Of a stretch of 44,297 nucleotides of DNA, positions 23,573 through 31,305 are shown one piece after another. The position numbers were made by a program, and so were the translations under genes. Position 1 is the stretch's first letter, and each line of letters opens with the position of its first letter. Under the pieces are notes generated by a model. The model did no database searches and had not been told where the DNA came from. It saw only the letters and a list, made by a program, of their open reading frames with translations. Origin of the DNA: Terriglobia bacterium (GTDB taxonomy: Bacteria; Acidobacteriota; Terriglobia; Bryobacterales; Bryobacteraceae); NCBI GenBank assembly GCA_020073365.1, contig JAIQFL010000052.1, forward strand, positions 1 to 44,297. The letters are read 5' to 3'.

Positions 23573-26395
23573 ATGCAAAACCAAACCAGAGGACTGCTGT
23601 TTGCCCTTGCCTGCATCGAACTCCTTCCGGGCGCTCTACCGGCGGCGCAACGGAACCGCATCGTCGGGCCCATCGACAATCGCAACCGCGTGGCACTGCG
23701 TGGCCACATCCACCCCAAGGCTCTGCCTGAAAACGACCAAGGCCGAGTGGACGCTTCCTTGACCTTGCCGTACGTGACCATGGTGCTGAAGCCGTCCCCC
23801 GCGCAGCAGGCGGATCTGGAGCAACTTCTGGCGCAACAGCAGGATCCCTCTTCCGCCAACTACCATCGTTGGCTTACGCCCGAAGAATATGCGGATCGCT
23901 TCGGCGTGAGCCAGGACGATCTGAACCAGATCGTGGCCTGGGTGCAGCAACAGCACCTCACCGTGGTGGGGGTTTCGCGCGGACGCAACTGGGTGGCATT
24001 CAGCGGCTCCGCCCGCCAGGTGGAAAGCGCGTTCGGAACCGAAATCCACTACTACCAGGCGGACGGCCGGATGCACTTCGCCAATGCCACGGAACCATCC
24101 GTTCCCGCGGCCTTTGAAGCCGTGGTAAGCGAGATTCACGGGCTCACCGACTTCCGCCTGCGGCCCGCCGCGCGGCCGGCAAATCAGCTCTCCCCCATCT
24201 CAGCACAGCCGCACTACAATTCGAGCAAAGGCAACCATTATCTTGCGCCCGATGACTTGTCCACGATTTACAACATCCAACCGCTCTACGACGCCGGCGT
24301 TGACGGAACCGGACAGAAAATAGTAGTGGTCGGGCAAACCCAGATCAAGCTGTCGGATATCCAACAGTACCGCACGTATTTCAATTTGCCCGCCAACGAC
24401 CCGCAGATCGTCCTGGTGCCCAATGCGACCGACCCCGGGATCGTTCAGGCCGATTTGGGGGAAGCCGACCTGGATCTCGAATTGTCGGGAGCGGTGGCCC
24501 GCAACGCCACTATCATCTACGTCTACTCGGACGATGTGGAGGTCTCCGCGCAGTACGCCGTCGACCAGAACCTGGCGCCGGTGCTGAGCATGAGCTACGG
24601 CTTGTGCGAAGCCGAAACCACCAGTTCGGACGCGCGCACCCAGCAGTCCTGGGCCAGGCAGGCCAACGCGCAGGGTATGACGTGGCTGGCGGCTTCGGGC
24701 GATTCGGGAGGCGCCGACTGCGTGGGATCGAGTTCCAGGACGAGTTTCGGCCTGTCGGTGGACATGCCCGCCAGCATCCCGGAGGTCACCGGCATTGGCG
24801 GCACGGAATTCAACGAGGGAAGCGGAAACTACTGGAACACCACCAATAGCGCCAATCACGCTTCGGCGTTGTCCTACATTCCCGAGACAGCCTGGAACGA
24901 TAGCGCGGCGGACGGCTCGCCTTCCGCCACTGGGGGCGGCGCCAGTGTTAACTTTTCCAAGCCTGTGTGGCAGACCGGCCTGGGCGTGCCGAATGATGGA
25001 GCGCGAGATGTCCCCGACGTCTCACTCTCCGGGTCTGCGGATCACGACGCGTACCTGTTTTACTCGGGCGGAACCCTCCAAGGGGTGGGGGGAACCTCGG
25101 TGGGCGCTCCTTCATTTGCCGGAATGATGGCCCTGCTGAACCAGTACCTGATTTCCAAAGGGTTTCAACCATCGGCCGGCCTGGGAAACATCAATCCGCG
25201 GCTGTACAGCCTGGCCCAGACGATGCCTAACGTCTTTCACGACATCACCACGGGAGACAACCTGGTGAATCCCTGCCCGCCGCGCGCGCGCTCGTGCACG
25301 CCGACTCTGGTCGGCTTCACCGCCGGCCCGGGCTATGACCAGGTCACGGGGCTTGGATCGGTGAACACTTACAACCTGGTAACGGCATGGAACGTGGGTG
25401 GCTTCACCACCTCCAGAAGCACTCCGGCCCTGGTGCTCTCATTGAACGCCGCCAACATCACACTCGCCGATAGCACCGTCGTCACCGCCACCGTGAAGAG
25501 TTCCGACGGAGGAACGCCCAGCGGCACGGTCGCGTTTTTTGTGGGCGCCACGGCGCTCGGTACGGCGACTCTAAAAGGCTCGGGCGGCGCCGCCACCGCG
25601 ACCCTGACGGTGAATGGGACACAGTTGACGTTGGGCACGGTTACTATAACCGCACAGTACAGCGGCGACGGTGCCTATAACGGCGCGACGGCTTCCGTCA
25701 CCCTTATCGTCTCGGCCGGCACGTCCGGACCACCCTCGATTACGGGTTTGACGAACGGGGCCTCTTTCCGGCAAGCCTATGCTCCGGGTATGGTGCTGAC
25801 GGTATTCGGCGCGCAACTCGCGGCGGCGACCGCGAGCGCCTCCAGCGTGCCGCTGCCGAGGCAACTGGCGGGCGTTTCGGCAGCCATCAACGGCGTCGCC
25901 GCACCGCTCTACTATGTCTCACCCGGACAGTTGAACGTTCAGATTCCGTATGAAACAGCCGTGAATTCGACGGTGCTGTTGAGCGTCACCAATAACGGGC
26001 AGGTCGCGTCCGCCTCCTTCCGGGTAGCGGCAGCGGCGCCCGGCATCTTCACCAATTCGAGTGGCGCTCCCGTACCCAACACCAGCGCAGCGCGGGGGCA
26101 GATCGTATCGCTTTACATCACCGGTGACGGCTCGATATTGCCGGCACTCGCCACGGGCTCCGCTCCGGCCCCCGGAACGCCTGTCGGCAACCTTCCCAAG
26201 CCGCAGCAGGCCGTCTCCGTGACGGTGGGAGGCGTTGCGGCTCCCATCCAGTTCATCGGAATTCCCGTGGGGCTCGTGGGAGTGACGCAGATCAACTATC
26301 AGATTCCGTCCCAGGCGCCCCTCGGTTCCGAACCCGTGGTGGTGACGGTGGGCGGCGTTTCGAGTCCGCCGGCAACCCTGCAAGTAACCCCTTGA
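23573..26395 (+). CDS. Secreted sedolisin-type (S53, kumamolisin-like) peptidase
   Basis: A 940-residue exported serine-carboxyl peptidase. A signal peptide (MQNQTRGLLFALACIELLPG) and a pro-kumamolisin activation domain (about 50-200, YHRWLTPEEYADRFGVSQDDL) lead into the S53 catalytic domain (about 220-600). The catalytic set is complete: Glu297 and Asp301 in GEADLDLEL, Asp377 in AASGDSGG, and Ser509 in GGTSVGAPSFAG. A bacterial Ig-like domain follows (about 610-715, GTPSGTVAFFVGATALGTATL). The Solibacter-type C-terminal domain closes the protein (about 720-940, LYYVSPGQLNVQIPYE, GVTQINYQIP). It likely degrades protein outside the cell at low pH. The start is placed at the signal peptide; an open frame extends upstream to 23216. 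Confidence 0.9.
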   Translation: MQNQTRGLLFALACIELLPGALPAAQRNRIVGPIDNRNRVALRGHIHPKALPENDQGRVDASLTLPYVTMVLKPSPAQQADLEQLLAQQQDPSSANYHRWLTPEEYADRFGVSQDDLNQIVAWVQQQHLTVVGVSRGRNWVAFSGSARQVESAFGTEIHYYQADGRMHFANATEPSVPAAFEAVVSEIHGLTDFRLRPAARPANQLSPISAQPHYNSSKGNHYLAPDDLSTIYNIQPLYDAGVDGTGQKIVVVGQTQIKLSDIQQYRTYFNLPANDPQIVLVPNATDPGIVQADLGEADLDLELSGAVARNATIIYVYSDDVEVSAQYAVDQNLAPVLSMSYGLCEAETTSSDARTQQSWARQANAQGMTWLAASGDSGGADCVGSSSRTSFGLSVDMPASIPEVTGIGGTEFNEGSGNYWNTTNSANHASALSYIPETAWNDSAADGSPSATGGGASVNFSKPVWQTGLGVPNDGARDVPDVSLSGSADHDAYLFYSGGTLQGVGGTSVGAPSFAGMMALLNQYLISKGFQPSAGLGNINPRLYSLAQTMPNVFHDITTGDNLVNPCPPRARSCTPTLVGFTAGPGYDQVTGLGSVNTYNLVTAWNVGGFTTSRSTPALVLSLNAANITLADSTVVTATVKSSDGGTPSGTVAFFVGATALGTATLKGSGGAATATLTVNGTQLTLGTVTITAQYSGDGAYNGATASVTLIVSAGTSGPPSITGLTNGASFRQAYAPGMVLTVFGAQLAAATASASSVPLPRQLAGVSAAINGVAAPLYYVSPGQLNVQIPYETAVNSTVLLSVTNNGQVASASFRVAAAAPGIFTNSSGAPVPNTSAARGQIVSLYITGDGSILPALATGSAPAPGTPVGNLPKPQQAVSVTVGGVAAPIQFIGIPVGLVGVTQINYQIPSQAPLGSEPVVVTVGGVSSPPATLQVTP

Positions 26396-26412
26396 CGCAC
26401 TTTTTCTTGTGA

Positions 26413-26452
26413 GGTGGGACAGACGATCGTTTTTCGTAGTCTATCGCCCGGC
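26413..26452 (+). repeat. GGTGGGACAGAC palindromic element, copy B
   Basis: It reads GGTGGGACAGACGATCG, a T-rich spacer, then an arm close to TCGTCTGTC and CCCGGCC. It lies in the 96-bp gap between the peptidase and CHRD-protein genes. The right arm has two changes, so the hairpin is imperfect. Confidence 0.7.
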
Positions 26453-26491
26453 CCCAAGCCTGCTGCACGCTATCCTGATAAGCGGGTGCCC

Positions 26492-28519
26492 GTGAGAAAA
26501 GCCATCCTGACCCTGCTGCTTCTCTCTGCCGGGCTGTTCGCGCAGACCGCCGATACCGTCTTCTTTCGGGTGGTGATGCTGCCGGCCAACGAGGTGCCGC
26601 CGGTGAACAGCACCACCCGTGGAGTCGCCGATATCCTCGCGAATGTAGTGCGCGACAACTCCGGCCAGATCGTTTCCGGCACGGTGGATGTCCTAGCGAG
26701 GGTCACGTTCGCCGCGGCCACCAACGCGACCGGTCTCGACATCCGCAGCGGAACTAGCGGGCAAAATGGCGCGGTGGTCATCGGTACGGGCCTCAGCACG
26801 GCAGCCCCGCGGCCCATCCAGACGGGGGGCGATACCATCCATATCCCCGTGCAGGTTGCCGGCGACAACCCAACCGCGCTGGCGGCGCTGCGCAGCCTGG
26901 TTCAGGACCCCACCAAATACTACCTTAACCTCCTCACTACCGATCTCCCCAACGGCGCGATTCGAGGGCAGTTGCAGCGCGCGCAGACAGCCGTGTTGAT
27001 GGGCATAATGCTTTCCGACAACGTAACGCCCGCGCCCAACAACTTCGCCAAAGCTGTGGCTCAGGTGATAGCCATCGGCACGGCGGATGCATCCGGCAAC
27101 TGGACCTCCGGCGAAGTTTACCTGTCGGCCACCTACTTCGCTCTGGACCCAACCGCGTTCACGGGTTTCCACATCCACCCGGGCTTGCCCGGAGCCACGG
27201 GCGCGATTGGAATCACCGGGACATTGCCGGCGGGGTTGGCGCCGGATCCCACGGGTTCCGCGGTACTGGGGCCCGTCTATACGGAGGTCACCCTCTCCAA
27301 CGCCACACAGGCGAGCACTTTCGCGAATCTGTTTGCCAATCCGGGATCGCTCTACATCGACGTGCACACTAGTTCGAACCCAGCCGGCGTGGCGCGTGCG
27401 CAACTGCGGCCCACGGACAGTATGTCCTTTCCGGTGGTGTTGGACTCCGCCAGCGAAGTAACTCCGCCCAGCAGGCAGGCGATGGCCGTGGCGACCTTCA
27501 CCGTGTCTACCTTGCGGAATGAAGACGGGTCGGTGGCCGCCGGAACCGTCCTGAGCGACGTGGACTATCGCTTTCCGGGCCCCACCCAATTCCTCGGGTT
27601 GTACCTGCACGACGGCCCATCCATGCAGGATGGTCCTGCGTCGGTCAAGCTGGCTCCCGATTTCCACGATGACACCGGCTTCGGAAACTATTACAACTGG
27701 AGCCTGCCTGTCGCCAACCTGGGGTCCTTGGGAGATGCGCTCCAGAACCCCGAGAACCACTACGTCAACCTGCACACGCTGGACGATCCGGGAGGCGCCG
27801 TGCGGGCGCAACTTGCGCAGCCTGTGACCGCGCGCGGAAACGTGGCGGCGGTGATCGGCGCCAACCTCGACAAGAATGCCACCACCGTGGCGCCGGGCGA
27901 GCTGGTCTCGCTCTTCGGCACCAACCTCGCAAAGGTCGCGACCGACCTGAAAGGGTGGGCCGGTCAGAAACTGCCGTTTTCGCTGAATGGTGTGAGTGTG
28001 CAGATTGCGGGTAAGGCCGCGCCGCTGCTCTACGTCTCCGCCACGCAGATCAACGCCCAGGTTCCCGTGGATGTGCCCGCCGGCATGCAGATCGTGGTTG
28101 TGGACAACGGCAATGGAGCGGGCGTGTCCTATGCCGTGAATGTCGCGCCGACCGCGCCCGCCATATTTTTCTCTCCGGTTGCGGCGGTCTTGAAGAATTC
28201 GAATTTCTCCCTGGTGAGCAGCACCAACCCCGCCAAGGCCGGCGACGTGATTCTGATTTACGCGACCGGCCTGGGGCTGACCAACCCCGCCATCCCCACG
28301 GGGGTGTTGGTGCCAGTGGGCACGATCGCGCAGACCGCGCCCGTGGGGGTCACGATCGGCGGAAAGACCGCCACGGTGGTCTACTCGATTGCCTCCCCGC
28401 AATTCGCGGGATTGGACCAGGTGGCTGTGACGGTGCCGGCGGGGGTGTCGGGAAGCGTGCCGGTGGTGATCCAGCAAGGCAGCAGCGTTTCCAATACGGT
28501 GAATATCGCGGTGCAGTGA
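26492..28519 (+). CDS. Secreted protein with three CHRD domains and a Solibacter-type C-terminal domain
   Basis: About 675 residues. A signal peptide (RKAILTLLLLSAGLFAQ) is followed by three CHRD units. Each ends in a YLNLLT/YIDVHT/YVNLHT strand plus G-A-x-R-x-Q/A-QL (LPNGAIRGQL, PAGVARAQL, PGGAVRAQL). The second has the typical GFHIHPGLPGATG turn. The C-terminal 230 residues are the same beta-rich domain that ends the neighbouring peptidase (APGELVSLFGTNLA, APLLYVSATQINAQVP, GLDQVAVTVP). CHRD domains occur in chordin and bacterial surface proteins and have no assigned chemistry. The start is a GTG at 26492 or 26486; there is no strong ribosome-binding site. Confidence 0.85.
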   Translation: MRKAILTLLLLSAGLFAQTADTVFFRVVMLPANEVPPVNSTTRGVADILANVVRDNSGQIVSGTVDVLARVTFAAATNATGLDIRSGTSGQNGAVVIGTGLSTAAPRPIQTGGDTIHIPVQVAGDNPTALAALRSLVQDPTKYYLNLLTTDLPNGAIRGQLQRAQTAVLMGIMLSDNVTPAPNNFAKAVAQVIAIGTADASGNWTSGEVYLSATYFALDPTAFTGFHIHPGLPGATGAIGITGTLPAGLAPDPTGSAVLGPVYTEVTLSNATQASTFANLFANPGSLYIDVHTSSNPAGVARAQLRPTDSMSFPVVLDSASEVTPPSRQAMAVATFTVSTLRNEDGSVAAGTVLSDVDYRFPGPTQFLGLYLHDGPSMQDGPASVKLAPDFHDDTGFGNYYNWSLPVANLGSLGDALQNPENHYVNLHTLDDPGGAVRAQLAQPVTARGNVAAVIGANLDKNATTVAPGELVSLFGTNLAKVATDLKGWAGQKLPFSLNGVSVQIAGKAAPLLYVSATQINAQVPVDVPAGMQIVVVDNGNGAGVSYAVNVAPTAPAIFFSPVAAVLKNSNFSLVSSTNPAKAGDVILIYATGLGLTNPAIPTGVLVPVGTIAQTAPVGVTIGGKTATVVYSIASPQFAGLDQVAVTVPAGVSGSVPVVIQQGSSVSNTVNIAVQ

Positions 28520-28530
28520 GCTGCACGTGT

Positions 28531-28774
28531 AACTCGCCCACGGTCAGGTGCGCTACCGGAGCTATGGCGGCGGGGTCGTCTGAGTCGCAGATGAGCCTGG
28601 TGACTTCGTCCCCCTCATAGGGGATGACTGGGTCGGCGAGGAACGCCTTCAGAGGCACATCCGCCAGCGCCATCTGGGCGGGCAACTGTTCCTCCGCGGT
28701 GGCGGCCCCGATGCCCGCGAACTCGTCGCCCGACCACCGGGGCACGCGTTCGGCAGTAGTTCGCGCAGTTTCAT
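28531..28774 (-). pseudogene. eutB: Frameshifted 5' stub of eutB (ethanolamine ammonia-lyase large subunit)
   Basis: Read from ATG 28774 the sequence gives MKLRELLPNA. After a one-base loss near 28742 the next frame continues WSGDEFAGIGAATAEEQLPAQMALADVPLKAFL (in two readable parts), then DPVIPYEGDEVTRLICD and PVAHLTVGEL. This follows the N terminus of EutB, including the conserved P-V-x-x-Y-E-x-D-x-V-T-R-L-I block, for about 80 of roughly 460 residues. Similarity then stops at the end of the CHRD gene on the other strand. No EutC or remaining EutB is present. The ethanolamine permease upstream on the same strand supports the identification. It is clearly non-functional as an enzyme. Confidence 0.75.
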
Positions 28775-28785
28775 ACCACCCCCCT

Positions 28786-28890
28786 GTGGGCGGCCCCCCC
28801 GGTCCAGTCCCAGAGGGCACCGGTCCCCTGACCGGCCTTCGCCGGAAGGCCGACGGGCGCGTCGGCCGCGGACCGGGGGGTCCGCCCCAC
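28786..28890. repeat. Large GC-rich inverted-repeat element
   Basis: Arms of about 20 bp (28786-28805 and 28870-28890, GTGGGCGGC...GGTCC against GGACC...CCGCCCCAC) pair with one bulge. They enclose CGGTC/GACCG and GGCCTTC/GAAGGCC hairpins. The design resembles the element at 8540-8625. It lies between the ethanolamine permease and the eutB stub. Confidence 0.65.
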
Positions 28891-28963
28891 AAGACACTTA
28901 CACGGGCATTCTTGGCGGTATCAATGGGCTCCGGCACCGCAAGCTGATGGGTCCTGTCCCGCC

Positions 28964-30391
28964 TCATACCGGCGGGCGTTCCTGCCGGTGCATGAATGCG
29001 GACTGCTCCTCCGGCGCCAGCACCAGGCGATGCCGGCCGTGTCCCGCGTAATAGCCGATCCCCAACAGAAACCAAACCGCCGCGCCGATCACTCCTTTGT
29101 TGTAGTCCGGATTGTAGAACAACATCCCCAACGTCAGCATGGCAACCACCGCCGCAATCGCCGCCCCGGTGATGCCCAGCGGGCTCACGTAAGGCCGTTC
29201 CATTCGCGGAAAGCGCACCCGCAGCAGAATGAAGGAAGCCATCTGCAGAATATACGCCAGCACTGCGCCGAACACAGCCATATTCAGGAGAACCGCACCC
29301 ACCGGACTGCCCTGCGGCGTCAGATGAATCGCCAGCGCAGCCGCAAATCCCAATGCCGACCCAGCCAACAGCGCGCGTTGCGGCGTCTCGCGCGTTCCAT
29401 GAGTCTCCGAAAGCCACGTAGGAAAGTAGCCCGCGCGCGAAAGCGAGTAGATCTGCCGGCCGTAGGCGAAGATGATGGCGTGAAAGCTGGCGATCAATCC
29501 CGTGCATGCCACCAGCGCCAGCATGCGCGATTTCAATCCGAAGCCGAAGATAGTCTGAAACCCCAGGAACAGCGGCTCGTTGGAAGTCGCAATCGTGGCC
29601 GCTCCCGGCGCCATCCCCACACTCAGGACCACGGTCAGAAACGAAACCACAATCAGCGTGACCAGGCCGTACAGGATGCCGCGAGGCATGTCCTGTTTGG
29701 GGTCGTGGCTCTCCTCGGCGGCCAGCGGCAACTGCTCGATTCCCAGGTACAGCCAGAGTGCAAACGGCAACTCCACCAACGCGGCCTTCACCCGGCCGGC
29801 GCCCAGCGGGAAGTAGGGCGAGGCCCATCGGTGCAAATCGAAATGCGGCGCCGCGCCCACCCAGAACACCACCAGCACGGCCAGAGCGACCAGCGTGATA
29901 GCGAGCGAGACGTGAAAGGTCATCTCGACGCCCCAGATGTTGAGGGCCACGAAGACCCCATAGCAGACCAGCCACAAGGCAGGCTCCCAGGCGCTCGGGG
30001 TCCCGAAGATGGCGCCCAGGTAGCCGCCGATGCCGACCACGATGACGGCTGGCGTCAGGATGTACTCCATGTTTTCCGCCAGTCCGGTGATATAGCCGCC
30101 CCACGGCCCCATGGCGGTGCGTGCAAAGGAGTACGCGCCGCCGGCATGCGGCAGGGCCGGAGACATCTCGGCGATGGAAAAGCAGAGCCCGATATACATC
30201 GCGGTCATCACTATCACCGCGATGAGCATGCCGCCGAAGCCGCCCGCGGCCAGACCGAAATTCCAGCCGAAGAAATCGCCCGAGATGACCGCCCCCACGC
30301 CCATGGCCCACAGGTGCAGCACCCGCGCGTGGCGTCGCAGCCGGCGCTTGGAGAGATACCCGGCATCCGCGGGAATATAGGTGGTCTTCAC
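28964..30391 (-). CDS. Ethanolamine permease (APC superfamily)
   Basis: A 12-helix amino-acid/polyamine/organocation transporter of about 475 residues. The N-terminal block RRLRRHARVLHLWAMGVGAVISGDFFGWNFGL is the signature of the ethanolamine permease (EAT) family. MSPALPHAGGAYSFARTAMGPWGGYITGLAENMEY and LPFALWLYLGIEQLPLAAEE match helices 2-3 and 6. It should import ethanolamine by proton symport. Downstream on the same strand is a eutB remnant, so in this genome it may no longer feed a local lyase. The start is set at GTG 30391 (AAGG 11 nt upstream), 13 nt after the predicted selenoprotein; an in-frame start at 30430 would overlap that gene. Confidence 0.88.
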   Translation of the reverse strand: MKTTYIPADAGYLSKRRLRRHARVLHLWAMGVGAVISGDFFGWNFGLAAGGFGGMLIAVIVMTAMYIGLCFSIAEMSPALPHAGGAYSFARTAMGPWGGYITGLAENMEYILTPAVIVVGIGGYLGAIFGTPSAWEPALWLVCYGVFVALNIWGVEMTFHVSLAITLVALAVLVVFWVGAAPHFDLHRWASPYFPLGAGRVKAALVELPFALWLYLGIEQLPLAAEESHDPKQDMPRGILYGLVTLIVVSFLTVVLSVGMAPGAATIATSNEPLFLGFQTIFGFGLKSRMLALVACTGLIASFHAIIFAYGRQIYSLSRAGYFPTWLSETHGTRETPQRALLAGSALGFAAALAIHLTPQGSPVGAVLLNMAVFGAVLAYILQMASFILLRVRFPRMERPYVSPLGITGAAIAAVVAMLTLGMLFYNPDYNKGVIGAAVWFLLGIGYYAGHGRHRLVLAPEEQSAFMHRQERPPV

Positions 30392-30404
30392 GGGCGACGG
30401 TACC

Positions 30405-31241
30405 TTACTGACCCAGTTGCGCCATCGCATCCGCCAGATCGTCGCGATACTCCACCACGGGCGCGACCAGCAGTTGGGCCGGGCTTCCCCATTTCGCGCC
30501 CGGCGGGTAGACCAGCGCCGCGTCCCAAACCACGTTCTTCATGCGGAACCCGACCTTGCGAATGCCCGCCAGTGTGTCCAGCTTCGATCGACCGCCATAC
30601 ATGCCCGACAGTTGGCGGCGCAGGTCGTAGAAATGCACCGCCCGCGGGTCCGGCACAAGGGAAGTCAACGCCTGGCTCGGTCTCCACCAATCGGTAACCA
30701 GCACAGGCTCCCAGATCACGAACACCCGCACGTTCGCGCGACTGTTGGCTCGCAACACATCTTCCACTGCGGAGGCCCCCCGCAGACAGGTACTTCAGGT
30801 GGGCGACAAGAGAACCACGACGCGGGTCTCGTCAATCGCCGCGTCGAACTGCCGCGTGAATTCCGCCCGGTCGAACTCGTGCAGTTCACCGGGACCTTTT
30901 GATAGCGGATTGTGCCCGGCCAGGAGGCTCGAGAAGTACCCCGGCGCAGCCACCATGCCGATTACGATGGTGGCGGAGAACCACAGCAGGCAGGTCCGCA
31001 GACGCCGGCGCCGGAACTCGCAACGCCCTCGGAAATACGTCTGGACAAAAGCAAAAACCAGGGCCGCCACCGAAAGGGCAAGCAGCCAGGGCCGGAGTTT
31101 CTCCGAAAATAGGGACGCTCCCGCCGAGCCCGCCGCCATGAGCAGGGTCCCCAGGGGAAGGCAACAGCTCAAAGCGGCAATCAGGCTGGCCAACGACGCC
31201 GCCGTCGAGATCGCCGCACTTCGCCCGCTCGTTTCCCCCAT
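30405..31241 (-). CDS. Predicted selenoprotein: MerT-like membrane part fused to a thioredoxin-like UxxC domain
   Basis: One frame of 279 codons runs from ATG 31241 to TAA 30405 and is interrupted only by TGA at 30797-30795 (codon 149). Residues 1-105 have three or four hydrophobic segments and resemble MerT-type membrane proteins (ISTAASLASLIAALSCCLPLG, LRPWLLALSVAALVFAFVQ, LLWFSATIVIGMVAAPGYF). Residues 120-278 look thioredoxin-like: VVVLLSPT, then TGA-Ser-Thr-Cys, RGASAVEDVL, VRVFVIWEPVLVTDWW and NVVWDAALVYPPGAKWG. If TGA is read as selenocysteine the motif is UxxC in the usual redox position. A SECIS-like hairpin follows at once (30785-30767). The alternative is a nonsense mutation of a Cys codon. 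It is expected to be a membrane-bound thiol oxidoreductase; the substrate is unknown. Confidence 0.72.
30767..30785 (-). promoter_or_regulatory. SECIS-like hairpin after the in-frame TGA
   Basis: On the minus strand CTGCGG (30785-30780) pairs perfectly with CCGCAG (30772-30767) around the loop GGGGCCT; a G-U pair can add a seventh step. The loop starts 16 nt after the TGA and its first base is G, both as in bacterial SECIS elements that recruit SelB. It lies inside the coding sequence, as expected in bacteria. Confidence 0.55.
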
Positions 31242-31305
31242 CGAAGCATCGTATCAGATGCGCGGACGAAACCCGGAAGGCCCGCCGAACGCCTAACATG
31301 GAAAC

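Noticed and set aside
28350..30311. A very long open frame (over 650 codons) on the minus strand across the permease
   Set aside because: It is mostly the permease gene read in another frame, with Gly/Arg-rich nonsense. Only its last part, at 28531-28742, carries real similarity, to EutB, and that is listed as a pseudogene.
30405..30767. A separate 120-residue gene starting at GTG 30767
   Set aside because: It is in frame with the upstream MerT-like part, begins in mid-fold just after a UxxC motif and has no ribosome-binding site. It is better read as the end of one selenoprotein gene.
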